A stretch of 49,564 nt of DNA from Bacteroidia bacterium (GCA_030526155.1 JAUNDI010000017.1:1-49564); one strand, 5' to 3'. Positions 19,501-26,800 are shown, counted from the stretch's first letter. A program made the numbers and translations. Notes: generated from the sequence alone by a model not told the origin.

Positions 19501-20790
19501 CTAAAGCAGAGTAATGCCCTTGGTAGAGGTGCTAATGCCTCGGATTATAAGGCGCTTCATACTCGATTTACTGAGGAAGAGAAGAGTAATAGGACTATAG
19601 TAATACCTTGGCTATCGGATAGTCTCTCGCCAGTATTCCCTGTATTCTTCAAGAGATTAGGATTTAGGGTGCAGAATCTACCTAAGTCGGACGAGGAGTC
19701 AATACAGCTAGGATTGAAATATGGTCATAATGAGGTATGCTATCCAGCTACATTGGTATTAGGAGATATGATGAAGTTTATTCTTTCGCATAAGGATGAA
19801 CTTGATAAATATGTGATAGGTATGACACAGACAGGCGGTCAGTGTCGTGCCACCAATTACCTTACGCTTATAAAGAATGCGCTTGTTACTGCGGGATATG
19901 CTGATGTGCCACTATTGTCTATCAATACAGGTACGGCATATGGCAACGACCAGCCGGCCTTTAAGGCAGATGTTAAGTTGGCTCTCTCGTTGGTAGTAAA
20001 ACTAGTTACCTATACCGAGGCATTGGCAGCTATGCAGCGCTCGATGATTGTTAGGCAAAAAGAGTCGGGTGTTGCCGAGGCTATATTCCAAAAATATATC
20101 GATATCGCCATAAAGCTAACCGACGAGAAGCAGGAGGATAGACTTGTAGATGCCCTCTCGGATGCTGTGGATGAGTTTAATGCCATTCCAGTGAAGGATA
20201 TTGAGCCTATGGTGGTGGGTTTGATAGGTGAGATATATATTAAATATAACCAGCAGGGTCAGCTTCAGCTTACCAAATGGATGCAAGACCAAGGTATAGA
20301 GGTGGTAGTGCCTTCGCTTATGGCCTTCTTGGTACAGGGATTTGTCAATAATAAGGTCAACCATAAGGGCCATATAGAGCGCACCACATTTGTGGAGAGG
20401 TTGGTAACGAAGTTTATCAGTCAGTATGTCTCTCGTAACGAGAGTAGGATGGAGAAGGTGAAGCGTAAATTCAGATACTACCGCCCTGAGGGGTCGATAT
20501 TCGAGATGGCCGATGATGCCTCTAAGGTATTGAACCTTGCCAATCAGTTTGGTGAGGGGTGGCTTATCGCTGGAGAGGTTATGGAACTTGCACGCCAAGG
20601 AGTTAAGAAGGTGGTATGTTTGCAGCCATTCGGTTGTATTGCCAACCATATTGTGGCTAGAGGCATAGAGAATAGGCTTAAGAAGGTTTGTCCGGATGTC
20701 GGACTCCTCTTCCTTGATATCGACTCTAGTGTAGCTAGGGTGAATCTAGAGAATAGACTCCATTTCCTTATCGACCAGGCAGATAATTGA
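16513..20790 (+). CDS. Giant acyl-CoA dehydratase activase-like fusion protein (paralogue 2)
   Basis: 1425 residues, with the same architecture as the protein at 2618-6886 along its whole length: ATPase domain 1 (GSTTCK, DLGGEDAK), ATPase domain 2 (SGSTTTK, DIGGQDIK), a cysteine cluster (C620, C623, C627, C646), a DUF2229-type region (IMSDNICFPAK, GRPYHIDP, FGCGPDS) and a C-terminal dehydratase-like region (GHNEVCYPAT, GQCRATNY, QPFGCIANH). The predicted [4Fe-4S] cysteines are C129/C168 and C451/C490, again 39 apart. It lies 48 bases after lptD and 8 bases before an alkyltransferase gene. Codon use differs visibly from paralogue 1 (more CGT/CTA), so this is not a recent duplication. Substrate unknown. 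Confidence 0.85.
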   Translation: MSKLFKIGIDAGSTTCKFVAIDTTTHDVVFSSYRRHYADIRSCLEVQLNEMEQALGKDARYSICLTGSAGIGLSERSGLSFVQEVLAVSEAMKETGRTDFTLIDLGGEDAKMVFFRKGVSPDIRMNGSCAGGTGAFIDQMATLLSIEPKEMSDAALQYKTLYPIASRCGVFAKTDVQNLISRRLPLSDISASIFNAVAMQTMTTLARGASLIKPVLCTGGPLTFLTALRQAFVRVLKIKEEDLILFPNAEITTARGAALYADESVVMTLDEIRTALQKETTAGSEQFLSPLFTGEQEYDTWKQNLKVKHLDIKTIADGVHYDAFLGIDSGSTTTKFIVTDINGSIIFHSYANNDGNPLRKVQEALTVFFSEIDRHNATVIFRGASVTGYGEDLIKAALNTDYGIVETMAHFKAAQFVAKDVSFILDIGGQDIKSIFIRNGAVSNIELNESCSAGCGSFLQSFAGMMNIPLSEFAEKACVASRPCDLGTRCTVFMNSKVKEALRQNTDPGDIAAGLAISVVKNCLYKVLKLQNLNKLGDTIVVQGGTFKNKAVLRALEILSGKQVHTTDAPELMGAYGAALYAIDQYHIECEKNNGVYRSTFLGRETLETLGQIVTDNVQCKGCTNNCQVIRFKFPNGNLSFAGNKCERIFHSKSKAEKPGLNQIEEKYKYVFSQAKTDADSRGKIRIGIPRVLNMFENYPFWEELFRSAGLEPVLSDESNNNLYKGGIFSIMSDNICFPAKLTNGHIMNLVSKSIDRIFYPLVFKESKEHEHDSNCFNCPVVSGYPDVIRSAVDPEGRYKVKFDTPVVSFVDEKALYASCTNYLASLGVKPRTIKQAIRKAIERKLEVKRHLIESERAILDKALAEGRMIFVMTGRPYHIDPLINQRVAQIVTDLGADIISDDVFREDAEACLEMNYISQWTYPNRVAHAAHGVARLPQNVQLIQINSFGCGPDSFLMDECANVLNAAGKNHTVIRVDEISSPGSVRLRLRSLIESLKQSNALGRGANASDYKALHTRFTEEEKSNRTIVIPWLSDSLSPVFPVFFKRLGFRVQNLPKSDEESIQLGLKYGHNEVCYPATLVLGDMMKFILSHKDELDKYVIGMTQTGGQCRATNYLTLIKNALVTAGYADVPLLSINTGTAYGNDQPAFKADVKLALSLVVKLVTYTEALAAMQRSMIVRQKESGVAEAIFQKYIDIAIKLTDEKQEDRLVDALSDAVDEFNAIPVKDIEPMVVGLIGEIYIKYNQQGQLQLTKWMQDQGIEVVVPSLMAFLVQGFVNNKVNHKGHIERTTFVERLVTKFISQYVSRNESRMEKVKRKFRYYRPEGSIFEMADDASKVLNLANQFGEGWLIAGEVMELARQGVKKVVCLQPFGCIANHIVARGIENRLKKVCPDVGLLFLDIDSSVARVNLENRLHFLIDQADN

Positions 20791-20798
20791 TATACCTA

Positions 20799-21149
20799 AT
20801 GCCAAAGAGAGATGCCAATATGGATACCGATACAACAATAGAGGGTATTCGCAAGAGGGTAGCGGAGTCTACGGAGATTACCCCCTTTCAGCGTAGGGTA
20901 TATATGGCGCTCTTGGATGTTCCTGCGGGGCAGACAATCACGTATGGAGAGCTGGCTCGTAGGATAGGCTGTAAGAGTGCTCTTGCTGTAGGGCAAGCCT
21001 TGAAACGCAACCCTTTTGCTCCATTAGTCCCTTGCCATAGGGTGGTGGCGGCAGATGGTAGCTTAGGCGGCTATTTTGGTAAGCGCTCAGGAGAGGAGAT
21101 AGAGAAGAAGAGGGCACTTTTGGAGGCTGAGAAGATGGGTAGGCTTTAG
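20799..21149 (+). CDS. Methylated-DNA-cysteine methyltransferase, catalytic domain only
   Basis: 116 residues from the ATG at 20799 (an ATG at 20820 is also possible). It is the C-terminal DNA-binding and active-site domain of the O6-alkylguanine-DNA alkyltransferase family, without the N-terminal ribonuclease-like domain. The acceptor cysteine C79 is in VPCHRV, the nucleotide-stacking Tyr in QTITY, and GGYFG follows. The position of the arginine finger (Arg128 in human MGMT, in an ARAVG context) reads ALAVG here, so Leu replaces Arg. The protein could be a true repair enzyme or an alkyltransferase-like protein. It follows the activase fusion by 8 bases and is probably co-transcribed. Confidence 0.88.
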   Translation: MPKRDANMDTDTTIEGIRKRVAESTEITPFQRRVYMALLDVPAGQTITYGELARRIGCKSALAVGQALKRNPFAPLVPCHRVVAADGSLGGYFGKRSGEEIEKKRALLEAEKMGRL

Positions 21150-21230
21150 CCATTTTGGGATGATAATTGCATTATATCAAACATTATTATTTTGGGCTCA
21201 TAAGGTGCTCTTTTGGTGCTCTTTGGGTAT

Positions 21231-21260
21231 AGCCTGGGTATAGCGAGGTATGAGCGAGGG
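21231..21260 (+). repeat. Dispersed AGCGAGGTAT-type intergenic repeat, copy 3
   Basis: Begins AGCCTGGGTATAG, then AGCGAGGTATGAGCGAGG. It is preceded by two GGTGCTCTTT units (21204-21223). It sits mid-gap between the alkyltransferase and trmD; the remaining gap holds only the trmD promoter. Confidence 0.6.
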
Positions 21261-21360
21261 TATTTGAAATTATTATTTTACAGCTTTTTATTTGTATGGG
21301 TAGGTGCCTTAATGCGCCCCTTCGTATTCGGGTAAAAAGATGGCAATAAAAAATTATCCC

Positions 21361-21368
21361 TATATTTG
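21361..21368 (+). promoter_or_regulatory. Promoter -7 element for trmD
   Basis: TATATTTG matches TAnnTTTG exactly, 21 bases before the trmD ATG. No clear -33 box. Confidence 0.6.
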
Positions 21369-21388
21369 CAAAAAAACAAGACGTAACA

Positions 21389-22063
21389 ATGCGCATAGAT
21401 ATATTGACTCTTTTCCCAGATCTCTTTACCGGACCATTCTCTGAGTCTATGATTCGTAGAGCACAAGAGGCTGGTCATGCTGAGATACACCTTCATGATA
21501 TACGCGACTTCTCCAAGGATAAGCATAAGAGAGTAGATGACTACCCATTCGGCGGAGGCGCTGGTATGGTAATGGCGATTCAGCCTATTGCTGATGCTAT
21601 TGAGAGTTTGAAGGCAGAGAGGAATTATGACCATATTATATATATGTCGCCTGACGGTCAGACCCTCAAGCAGAGTATATGTAATACGCTCTCCTTGGCA
21701 GAGAATATCATTATACTTTGTGGACACTATAAGGGAATAGACCAACGCATTAGAGATCATTATATTACCATGGAGATATCCATAGGTGATTATGTGCTGA
21801 CAGGCGGTGAGCTTGCTGCTTGTGTAGTGGTGGATAGTATAGTGCGCCTAGTGCCAGGTGTGCTATCAGACGAGGAGTCGGCCCTTACCGATACCTTCCA
21901 AGACAACCTACTTGCTCCACCTATCTATACACGTCCGTCGGACTACAACGGGTGGAAGGTGCCAGATATTCTCCTTAGCGGTCATGAGGCCAATATAGAG
22001 AAATGGAGGATGGAGCAGGCAATAGAGCGCACACAGAGGTTGCGTCCCGACCTATTGGAGTAA
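21389..22063 (+). CDS. trmD: tRNA (guanine-N1)-methyltransferase
   Basis: Methylates N1 of G37 next to the anticodon of tRNAs reading CNN and some other codons, preventing +1 frameshifts; S-adenosylmethionine dependent. The 224 residues match the family. The SPOUT-fold knot motifs are visible: [13 protein letters not shown] near residue 50, [12 protein letters not shown] near 111 and [15 protein letters not shown] near 128. Notably, one of its substrates, a tRNA-Leu with anticodon GAG and G at position 37, is encoded 1.6 kb downstream. It has its own promoter; the aminopeptidase gene follows after 52 bases. Confidence 0.97.
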   Translation: MRIDILTLFPDLFTGPFSESMIRRAQEAGHAEIHLHDIRDFSKDKHKRVDDYPFGGGAGMVMAIQPIADAIESLKAERNYDHIIYMSPDGQTLKQSICNTLSLAENIIILCGHYKGIDQRIRDHYITMEISIGDYVLTGGELAACVVVDSIVRLVPGVLSDEESALTDTFQDNLLAPPIYTRPSDYNGWKVPDILLSGHEANIEKWRMEQAIERTQRLRPDLLE

Positions 22064-22115
22064 TGCCATAATAAAGATTAGAACATTCATATAGCAGAAC
22101 TATAATATTATTGTC

Positions 22116-23432
22116 ATGGACTTACAGGTAGCTAATACTTTACTAGATTTCATACATGAGTCTCCATCGCCATTCCACGCAGTGGAGCATGTCAAAGAGA
22201 CACTTATTGAGAAGGGCTTTGAGGAGCTTTGCCTCAAGAGAGAGTGGTCACTAAAGCCAGGTGGTAAATATTTTACTACACGCAATGGCTCGGCACTTGT
22301 TGCATTTACCCTCTCGGCTGAACCCCAGACAGATTTAGCTACTAAGGGCTTCCGTATAGTGGCAGCCCACTCAGATGCTCCTACCTTCCGCGTAAAGTCG
22401 AACTCTCAGATAGTACGAGACGGCATGGTATCGCTCAATGTGGAGACATACGGCGGCGCTATACTACATACATGGATGGATAGACCATTGTCATTAGCTG
22501 GTAGAGCTATAGTATTTGACCCTGAGACAAAGAAATTATCGAAGAGGTTGGTCGACTTTGGTTTCCCTGTTGGCGTGATACCTAGTGTTGCCATACATAT
22601 GAATAGGGGAATAAACGAGCAGATGTCGCTCAATAAGCAGGTAGATATGCCATTCCTATTCTCAACACTATATGGCGATGAGACTGCAGATGGTCTTATG
22701 TCGATGACCGAGCTTATAGCAGCTAAGCTAGATATACCATCAGGTAGGGTAGTGGATTATGACCTCTATGCCTATGTGACAGATAGGGGCTCTATAGTAG
22801 GTTGTGATAAGTCTATGATATTATCCCCTAAGCTTGACGACCTCTCTATGGTATTTTGTGCTACAGAGGCATTCTGCGGAGCTATAGATGTGGTGAACCA
22901 TGCAAGAAATAATATCCTCTGCATCTTCGATAATGAGGAGGTAGGTAGCAATACTAAGCAAGGTGCACAGTCGCCACTATTGCGCAACGTAATAGAGCGT
23001 ATAGCAGAGCAGATGGGACTAACTCGTCAGCAGACACAGATGGCTACATATAACTCATTTATGGTATCTGCCGATATGGCACATGCTGTACATCCTAACC
23101 ATCCGGAGTATTGTGACCCTACTAATAGGCCACGACTCAATGGCGGACCAGTCATTAAGATTAACGCCAACCAGAAGTATATGACCGATGCCGATAGCTC
23201 GGCACAATTCAAGATGCTATGCCAGATAGCCGATGTACCATTCCAGATGTTTGTAAATAGAAGCGATATAGCTGGAGGTTCGACATTGGGAAATATCTTG
23301 ACAAGTCAGATTGATATCCATGGTGTAGATGTGGGAAATCCTATGCTTGGCATGCATTCTGCAGTAGAAACAGCTGGTGTTTTGGATATAGATTATATGA
23401 TTGACGTACTAGAGCGCCATTATGTAAGCTAA
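22116..23432 (+). CDS. M18 family aminopeptidase (aspartyl aminopeptidase type)
   Basis: Cytoplasmic zinc aminopeptidase of 438 residues, usual length for M18. The binuclear zinc and catalytic residues are visible: H85 in AAHSDAPTF, the aspartate in KLDDLSMV, E274/E275 in DNEEVGS, the aspartate in NRSDIAGGSTLG near 380, and the histidine in GMHSAVETAG near 415. The family removes acidic or neutral N-terminal residues from peptides; which is preferred here cannot be told. It may be co-transcribed with trmD (52-base gap). Confidence 0.93.
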   Translation: MDLQVANTLLDFIHESPSPFHAVEHVKETLIEKGFEELCLKREWSLKPGGKYFTTRNGSALVAFTLSAEPQTDLATKGFRIVAAHSDAPTFRVKSNSQIVRDGMVSLNVETYGGAILHTWMDRPLSLAGRAIVFDPETKKLSKRLVDFGFPVGVIPSVAIHMNRGINEQMSLNKQVDMPFLFSTLYGDETADGLMSMTELIAAKLDIPSGRVVDYDLYAYVTDRGSIVGCDKSMILSPKLDDLSMVFCATEAFCGAIDVVNHARNNILCIFDNEEVGSNTKQGAQSPLLRNVIERIAEQMGLTRQQTQMATYNSFMVSADMAHAVHPNHPEYCDPTNRPRLNGGPVIKINANQKYMTDADSSAQFKMLCQIADVPFQMFVNRSDIAGGSTLGNILTSQIDIHGVDVGNPMLGMHSAVETAGVLDIDYMIDVLERHYVS

Positions 23433-23490
23433 AAACGGGTACTGATAATCAGTGCTTTGAAAAATATTTCAAAAAAAGTTACCCAAATTG

Positions 23491-23521
23491 CTTGTAGATT
23501 CAAAAAATACATCTACCTTTG
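23491..23521 (+). promoter_or_regulatory. Promoter of the tRNA cluster
   Basis: CTTG at 23491-23494, a 19-bp spacer and TACCTTTG at 23514-23521 match both Bacteroidota promoter boxes, placed 58 bases before the first tRNA. Confidence 0.7.
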
Positions 23522-23579
23522 CACTCGCAATCGGGAAGGAAACAGAACGATAGCGAAGAACTTTGAAATACAAGCAAAC

Positions 23580-23652
23580 GCGGAAATAGCTCAGTTGGTA
23601 GAGCACAACCTTGCCAAGGTTGGGGTCGCGAGTTCGAGTCTCGTTTTCCGCT
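23580..23652 (+). tRNA. tRNA-Gly (GCC), copy 1
   Basis: Acceptor stem GCGGAAA/TTTCCGC, anticodon stem CAACC/GGTTG around loop TTGCCAA (anticodon GCC), T-arm with GTTCGAGTC. The 3' CCA is not encoded. First gene of a four-tRNA transcript. Confidence 0.95.
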
Positions 23653-23669
23653 CTTTTTTTATTTTCCTC

Positions 23670-23753
23670 GCGCAGGTGGTGAAATTGGTATACACGCTAC
23701 TTTGAGGGGGTAGTGGTCGCAAGATCGTGTGAGTTCGAGTCTCATTCTGCGCA
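23670..23753 (+). tRNA. tRNA-Leu (GAG), copy 1
   Basis: Class II tRNA with acceptor stem GCGCAGG/TCTGCGC, a long variable arm with a GGTC/GATC stem, and an anticodon stem CTACT/GGTAG around loop TTGAGGG (anticodon GAG, G at position 37, a TrmD target). The CCA is not encoded. Confidence 0.92.
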
Positions 23754-23759
23754 CAATAT

Positions 23760-23832
23760 GCGGAAATAGCTCAGTTGGTAGAGCACAACCTTGCCAAGGT
23801 TGGGGTCGCGAGTTCGAGTCTCGTTTTCCGCT
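23760..23832 (+). tRNA. tRNA-Gly (GCC), copy 2
   Basis: Identical to the copy at 23580-23652; anticodon GCC. Part of the 180-base tandem duplication. Confidence 0.95.
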
Positions 23833-23849
23833 CTTTTTTTATTTTCCTC

Positions 23850-23933
23850 GCGCAGGTGGTGAAATTGGTATACACGCTACTTTGAGGGGGTAGTGGTCGC
23901 AAGATCGTGTGAGTTCGAGTCTCATTCTGCGCA
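23850..23933 (+). tRNA. tRNA-Leu (GAG), copy 2
   Basis: Identical to the copy at 23670-23753; anticodon GAG with a long variable arm. Last tRNA before the terminator at 23946. Confidence 0.92.
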
Positions 23934-23945
23934 CAAAAGTACAAG

Positions 23946-23982
23946 CTTGCAAGAGAGTAATACTTTCTTGCGAGTTTTTTTC
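23946..23982 (+). terminator. Terminator of the tRNA cluster
   Basis: A 13-bp stem (23946-23958 with 23962-23974, two G-U pairs) with a 3-nt loop is followed by a run of seven T. It separates the tRNAs from gltX. Confidence 0.88.
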
Positions 23983-24015
23983 TCATGTATATACAATAGA
24001 TAAAAGCATAACAAT

Positions 24016-25539
24016 ATGAGTCGTCGAGTTAGAGTTCGTTTCGCTCCAAGTCCTACAGGTGCACTCCATATCGGTGGTGTTCGTACAGCGTTGTACAATT
24101 ATCTTTTTGCGCGTCATCATGGCGGCGATTTTATTCTTCGTATTGAGGATACAGACTCTCAGCGTTTCGTACCAGGAGCTGAGGAGTACATCATGGAGTC
24201 TCTCAAGTGGTGTGGTATAACTATTGACGAGGGTATCCAAGAGGGTGGTCCTCATGCTCCATACCGTCAGAGCGAGCGTAAGGAGATATATCTCAAGTAT
24301 GCCAAAGATCTCGTAGCTAGTGGTAACGCATATTATGCTTTTGATACTGCAGAGCAACTTGATGCCCTTCGTAAGGAGTATGAGCAGCGTGGTGAGACCT
24401 TTGCGTACAACTATGCAGTAAGAACTCAATTGGAGACCTCCCTCAAACTCTCTGAGGAGGAGGTTAATGCTCGTATAGAGCGAGGCGATGTTTGGGTTAT
24501 TCGTTTCAAGATGCCAGAGAATCGTAATGTGGAGATGGATGATATAATCCGTGGTCACATTACCATTAATACATCGACACTCGATGATAAGGTATTGTAC
24601 AAGTCGGCTGATGCCCTCCCAACATACCACCTTGCAAATATTGTAGATGACCACTTGATGGAGATATCTCACGTAATACGTGGTGAGGAGTGGCTACCAT
24701 CTCTTCCATTGCACTTCCTCCTCTATGAGGCATTCGGGTGGAAGGATACACAGCCTGAGTTTGCCCACTTGCCACTATTGCTCAAGCCACAGGGACAAGG
24801 TAAGCTCTCTAAGCGTGATGGCGATAAGTTTGGCTTCCCTGTATTCCCACTTCTTTGGAACTCACCATCGGGCGAGACAGCAATGGGATATCGTGAGGAG
24901 GGTTACTTCCCAGGAGCCTTCATTAATATGCTCGCTCTCCTTGGTTGGAATCCAGGTACAGAGCAAGAGATATTCTCTATGCAAGAGCTTATTGATACAT
25001 TCTCATTGGATAAGGTATCTAAGTCGGGAGCTCGCTTCAGCCATGATAAGGCTAAGTGGTTTAATGCTCAGTATCTCAAGGCTACCTCTTCCGAGGAGTT
25101 GGCAGCTATCGTTCTCCCAATGCTAAAGGAGAAGTTAGGTGTAGATACTACTATAGAGCGTGCCACAGCAGCTATCTCCCTCATCAAGGAGCGTGCTACA
25201 TTCCCTAAGGATTTGGTAGAGCTAGTTCGCTATATGTTCATAGCCCCTGCAGAGTATGACGAGAAGTCGGTATCAAAATTCTGGAAAGAGGAGAATAAGG
25301 CTCGTCTTAAGGAGTTGCGCGATCTCTTGAATGCACAACCAGAGATTAAGGCAGAGACAGAGACCATGGTACACGATTGGGTAGTATCTCATGAGTATAG
25401 CATGGGCCAGATTATGAATACACTCCGCTTAGCAGTATTAGGTGTAAGCCAAGGTCCAAGCATCTTCGGTATCGGTGAGTTCATCGGTAAGGATGAGATG
25501 ATAAGACGTATAGATACAGCCTTCGAGAAGATCGGATAA
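24016..25539 (+). CDS. gltX: Glutamate--tRNA ligase
   Basis: Class I aminoacyl-tRNA synthetase charging tRNA-Glu; 507 residues, normal for GluRS. The HIGH motif is in SPTGALHIGGVRTALYNY near residue 13 and the KMSKS-type motif is KLSKRDGDKFG near 262. The C-terminal all-helical anticodon-binding part is complete. It starts 34 bases after the tRNA terminator. No clear TAnnTTTG element is seen in that gap, so its promoter is unresolved; read-through from the tRNA transcript is possible. Confidence 0.97.
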   Translation: MSRRVRVRFAPSPTGALHIGGVRTALYNYLFARHHGGDFILRIEDTDSQRFVPGAEEYIMESLKWCGITIDEGIQEGGPHAPYRQSERKEIYLKYAKDLVASGNAYYAFDTAEQLDALRKEYEQRGETFAYNYAVRTQLETSLKLSEEEVNARIERGDVWVIRFKMPENRNVEMDDIIRGHITINTSTLDDKVLYKSADALPTYHLANIVDDHLMEISHVIRGEEWLPSLPLHFLLYEAFGWKDTQPEFAHLPLLLKPQGQGKLSKRDGDKFGFPVFPLLWNSPSGETAMGYREEGYFPGAFINMLALLGWNPGTEQEIFSMQELIDTFSLDKVSKSGARFSHDKAKWFNAQYLKATSSEELAAIVLPMLKEKLGVDTTIERATAAISLIKERATFPKDLVELVRYMFIAPAEYDEKSVSKFWKEENKARLKELRDLLNAQPEIKAETETMVHDWVVSHEYSMGQIMNTLRLAVLGVSQGPSIFGIGEFIGKDEMIRRIDTAFEKIG

Positions 25540-25565
25540 TATAGGTTATACAATAATATTATGCG

Positions 25566-25595
25566 AGGGATGTCCAGTTTTGGGTGTCCCTTTTT
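25566..25595 (+). terminator. Terminator after gltX
   Basis: The 11-bp stem AGGGATGTCCA/TGGGTGTCCCT with a GTTT loop is followed by TTTTT. Its core resembles the terminator at 12292-12326. Confidence 0.88.
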
Positions 25596-25679
25596 CGTTG
25601 GTATATGTATTTATTATCAACTACATGAGAAAATAATTGCGTTTCTCTAGGGTTGTGATAGAAGCTGACTTTGATTATA

Positions 25680-25711
25680 TTTGTGAGAGAGTTGTACATA
25701 TTGTATATTTG
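25680..25711 (+). promoter_or_regulatory. Promoter of the AbiE-type operon
   Basis: TTTG at 25680-25683, a 20-bp spacer and TATATTTG at 25704-25711 match both Bacteroidota boxes, ending 15 bases before the antitoxin ATG. Confidence 0.75.
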
Positions 25712-25725
25712 CAAAAAAGAGAGTT

Positions 25726-26058
25726 ATGACACGTTCGATTGGGGCATCCATATTATCAAATGAGCTTAAAAAAGCGAATAGTATGTGGTCGTACGATGAA
25801 AAGTCTATAGACCAAATACCTGATGATGTCTTGATTGAAAAAACTCTCATACATTTGGATATGCCTGAGATAAAGATATTATTTGATATTTTCCCTAAAC
25901 GTAAGATAAAAAGAGTTTGGAGGGAACAGTTGATACCTCGTGGTGATTATCTTAGGACGTTAAATAGATTTTTTGCTTGGTATTTGTTTGATATCAAGAG
26001 ACCTGATGCATATCTCAAGAGTATGGAAACCCGACGTCTCAATTCCATTTTGAAATGA
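25726..26058 (+). CDS. Putative antitoxin partner (DUF6922-like)
   Basis: 110 residues. It resembles the short proteins (DUF6922 type, from memory) that precede AbiEii-like nucleotidyltransferases in Bacteroidota; the recognisable parts are IDQIPDDVLIEKTLIHLD and KRKIKRVWREQLIP. It is basic and helical, consistent with DNA binding, but no classical helix-turn-helix is evident. Its last four bases (ATGA) overlap the start of the next gene, so translation is coupled. By analogy with AbiEi it may neutralise and repress the pair; this is inference. Confidence 0.65.
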   Translation: MTRSIGASILSNELKKANSMWSYDEKSIDQIPDDVLIEKTLIHLDMPEIKILFDIFPKRKIKRVWREQLIPRGDYLRTLNRFFAWYLFDIKRPDAYLKSMETRRLNSILK

Positions 26059-26696
26059 TAGGATTAGCACCACATACGGAGAGAATATTTGAACTTGTCA
26101 CAAAACTAGAGTGTATAAAACCTTACGTTCTCGTTGGTGGTACTGCTTTATCCTTGCAAATAGGAACTAGGATGAGAGAAGATTTGGATTTTATTTCATG
26201 GATTGAGAAAAAAGGAGACAAATGCGAGGTGTCTTGGAGACAAATAGAAAAGGAATTATCCTCTATAGGTCATATACAATCAATGGACATACTCGATATT
26301 GACCATGTTGAGTATGTTGTAGAAGGTGTCAAACTATCATTTTATGCATGCAATAAAAAGAGTCCTATTCAAGAGAAATTTCTCTTAAAAAATAACCTTG
26401 TTTTGGCTGATAAGCTTTCGATTGGAGCCATGAAAATGGAGGTGATGTTGCGCCGATCTAATTTTAGAGATTATTACGATATATATTCTCTTTTGCAAGA
26501 AGGAGTTCCTCTTCAAGATATGATAAGCTTAGCATTGTCATATTCTGGTCATTTGCTTAAGAGTAAAAACCTACTTGCCATGCTTACCAATGGGGCTAGA
26601 TTTAATAGAGATTCTCACTTTGAACTATTACAACCAAAATATAAGATTTCGCCTATTGAAATTGAAGAATACATTAAACAATTATTGAAAGAGTAA
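26055..26696 (+). CDS. AbiEii/AbiGii-type nucleotidyltransferase toxin
   Basis: 213 residues. The nucleotidyltransferase signature is clear: GG at 28-29 followed by D43 and D45 in REDLDF, and a C-terminal KMEVMLRRSNFRDYYDIY segment typical of the AbiEii/DUF1814 family. Characterised members add nucleotides to tRNA acceptor stems and act in type IV toxin-antitoxin or phage-abortive systems. Start codon overlaps the stop of the partner gene. The module has its own promoter and sits between housekeeping genes gltX and xseA, which suggests insertion as a unit. Target unknown. Confidence 0.85.
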   Translation: MIGLAPHTERIFELVTKLECIKPYVLVGGTALSLQIGTRMREDLDFISWIEKKGDKCEVSWRQIEKELSSIGHIQSMDILDIDHVEYVVEGVKLSFYACNKKSPIQEKFLLKNNLVLADKLSIGAMKMEVMLRRSNFRDYYDIYSLLQEGVPLQDMISLALSYSGHLLKSKNLLAMLTNGARFNRDSHFELLQPKYKISPIEIEEYIKQLLKE

Positions 26697-26800
26697 CACT
26701 ACCAAAGTAAGTTACTTCGATTTTGTTGTTTAGTATGCTATATACATAGGTTTGTGTCAAGCTGTTATTTCCCTTTTATCTCTATATTATTGTAATTTAT

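Larger units (their letters stand above)
23580..23936 (+). repeat. Tandem duplication of a tRNA-Gly/tRNA-Leu pair
   Basis: Bases 23580-23756 and 23760-23936 are identical over 177 positions by eye, giving a 180-base period that includes the spacer between the two tRNAs. The identity stops at both edges (C/T before, T/A after), so this is a clean tandem duplication of one two-tRNA unit. Confidence 0.9.

Noticed and set aside
23439-23455. ACTGATAATCAGT palindrome after the M18 gene as a terminator
   Set aside because: The stem is short and is not followed by a T-run.
23580-23936. tRNA duplication as an integration footprint (att duplication)
   Set aside because: Whole functional tRNAs with their spacer are duplicated head to tail, with no integrase or foreign genes between the copies.
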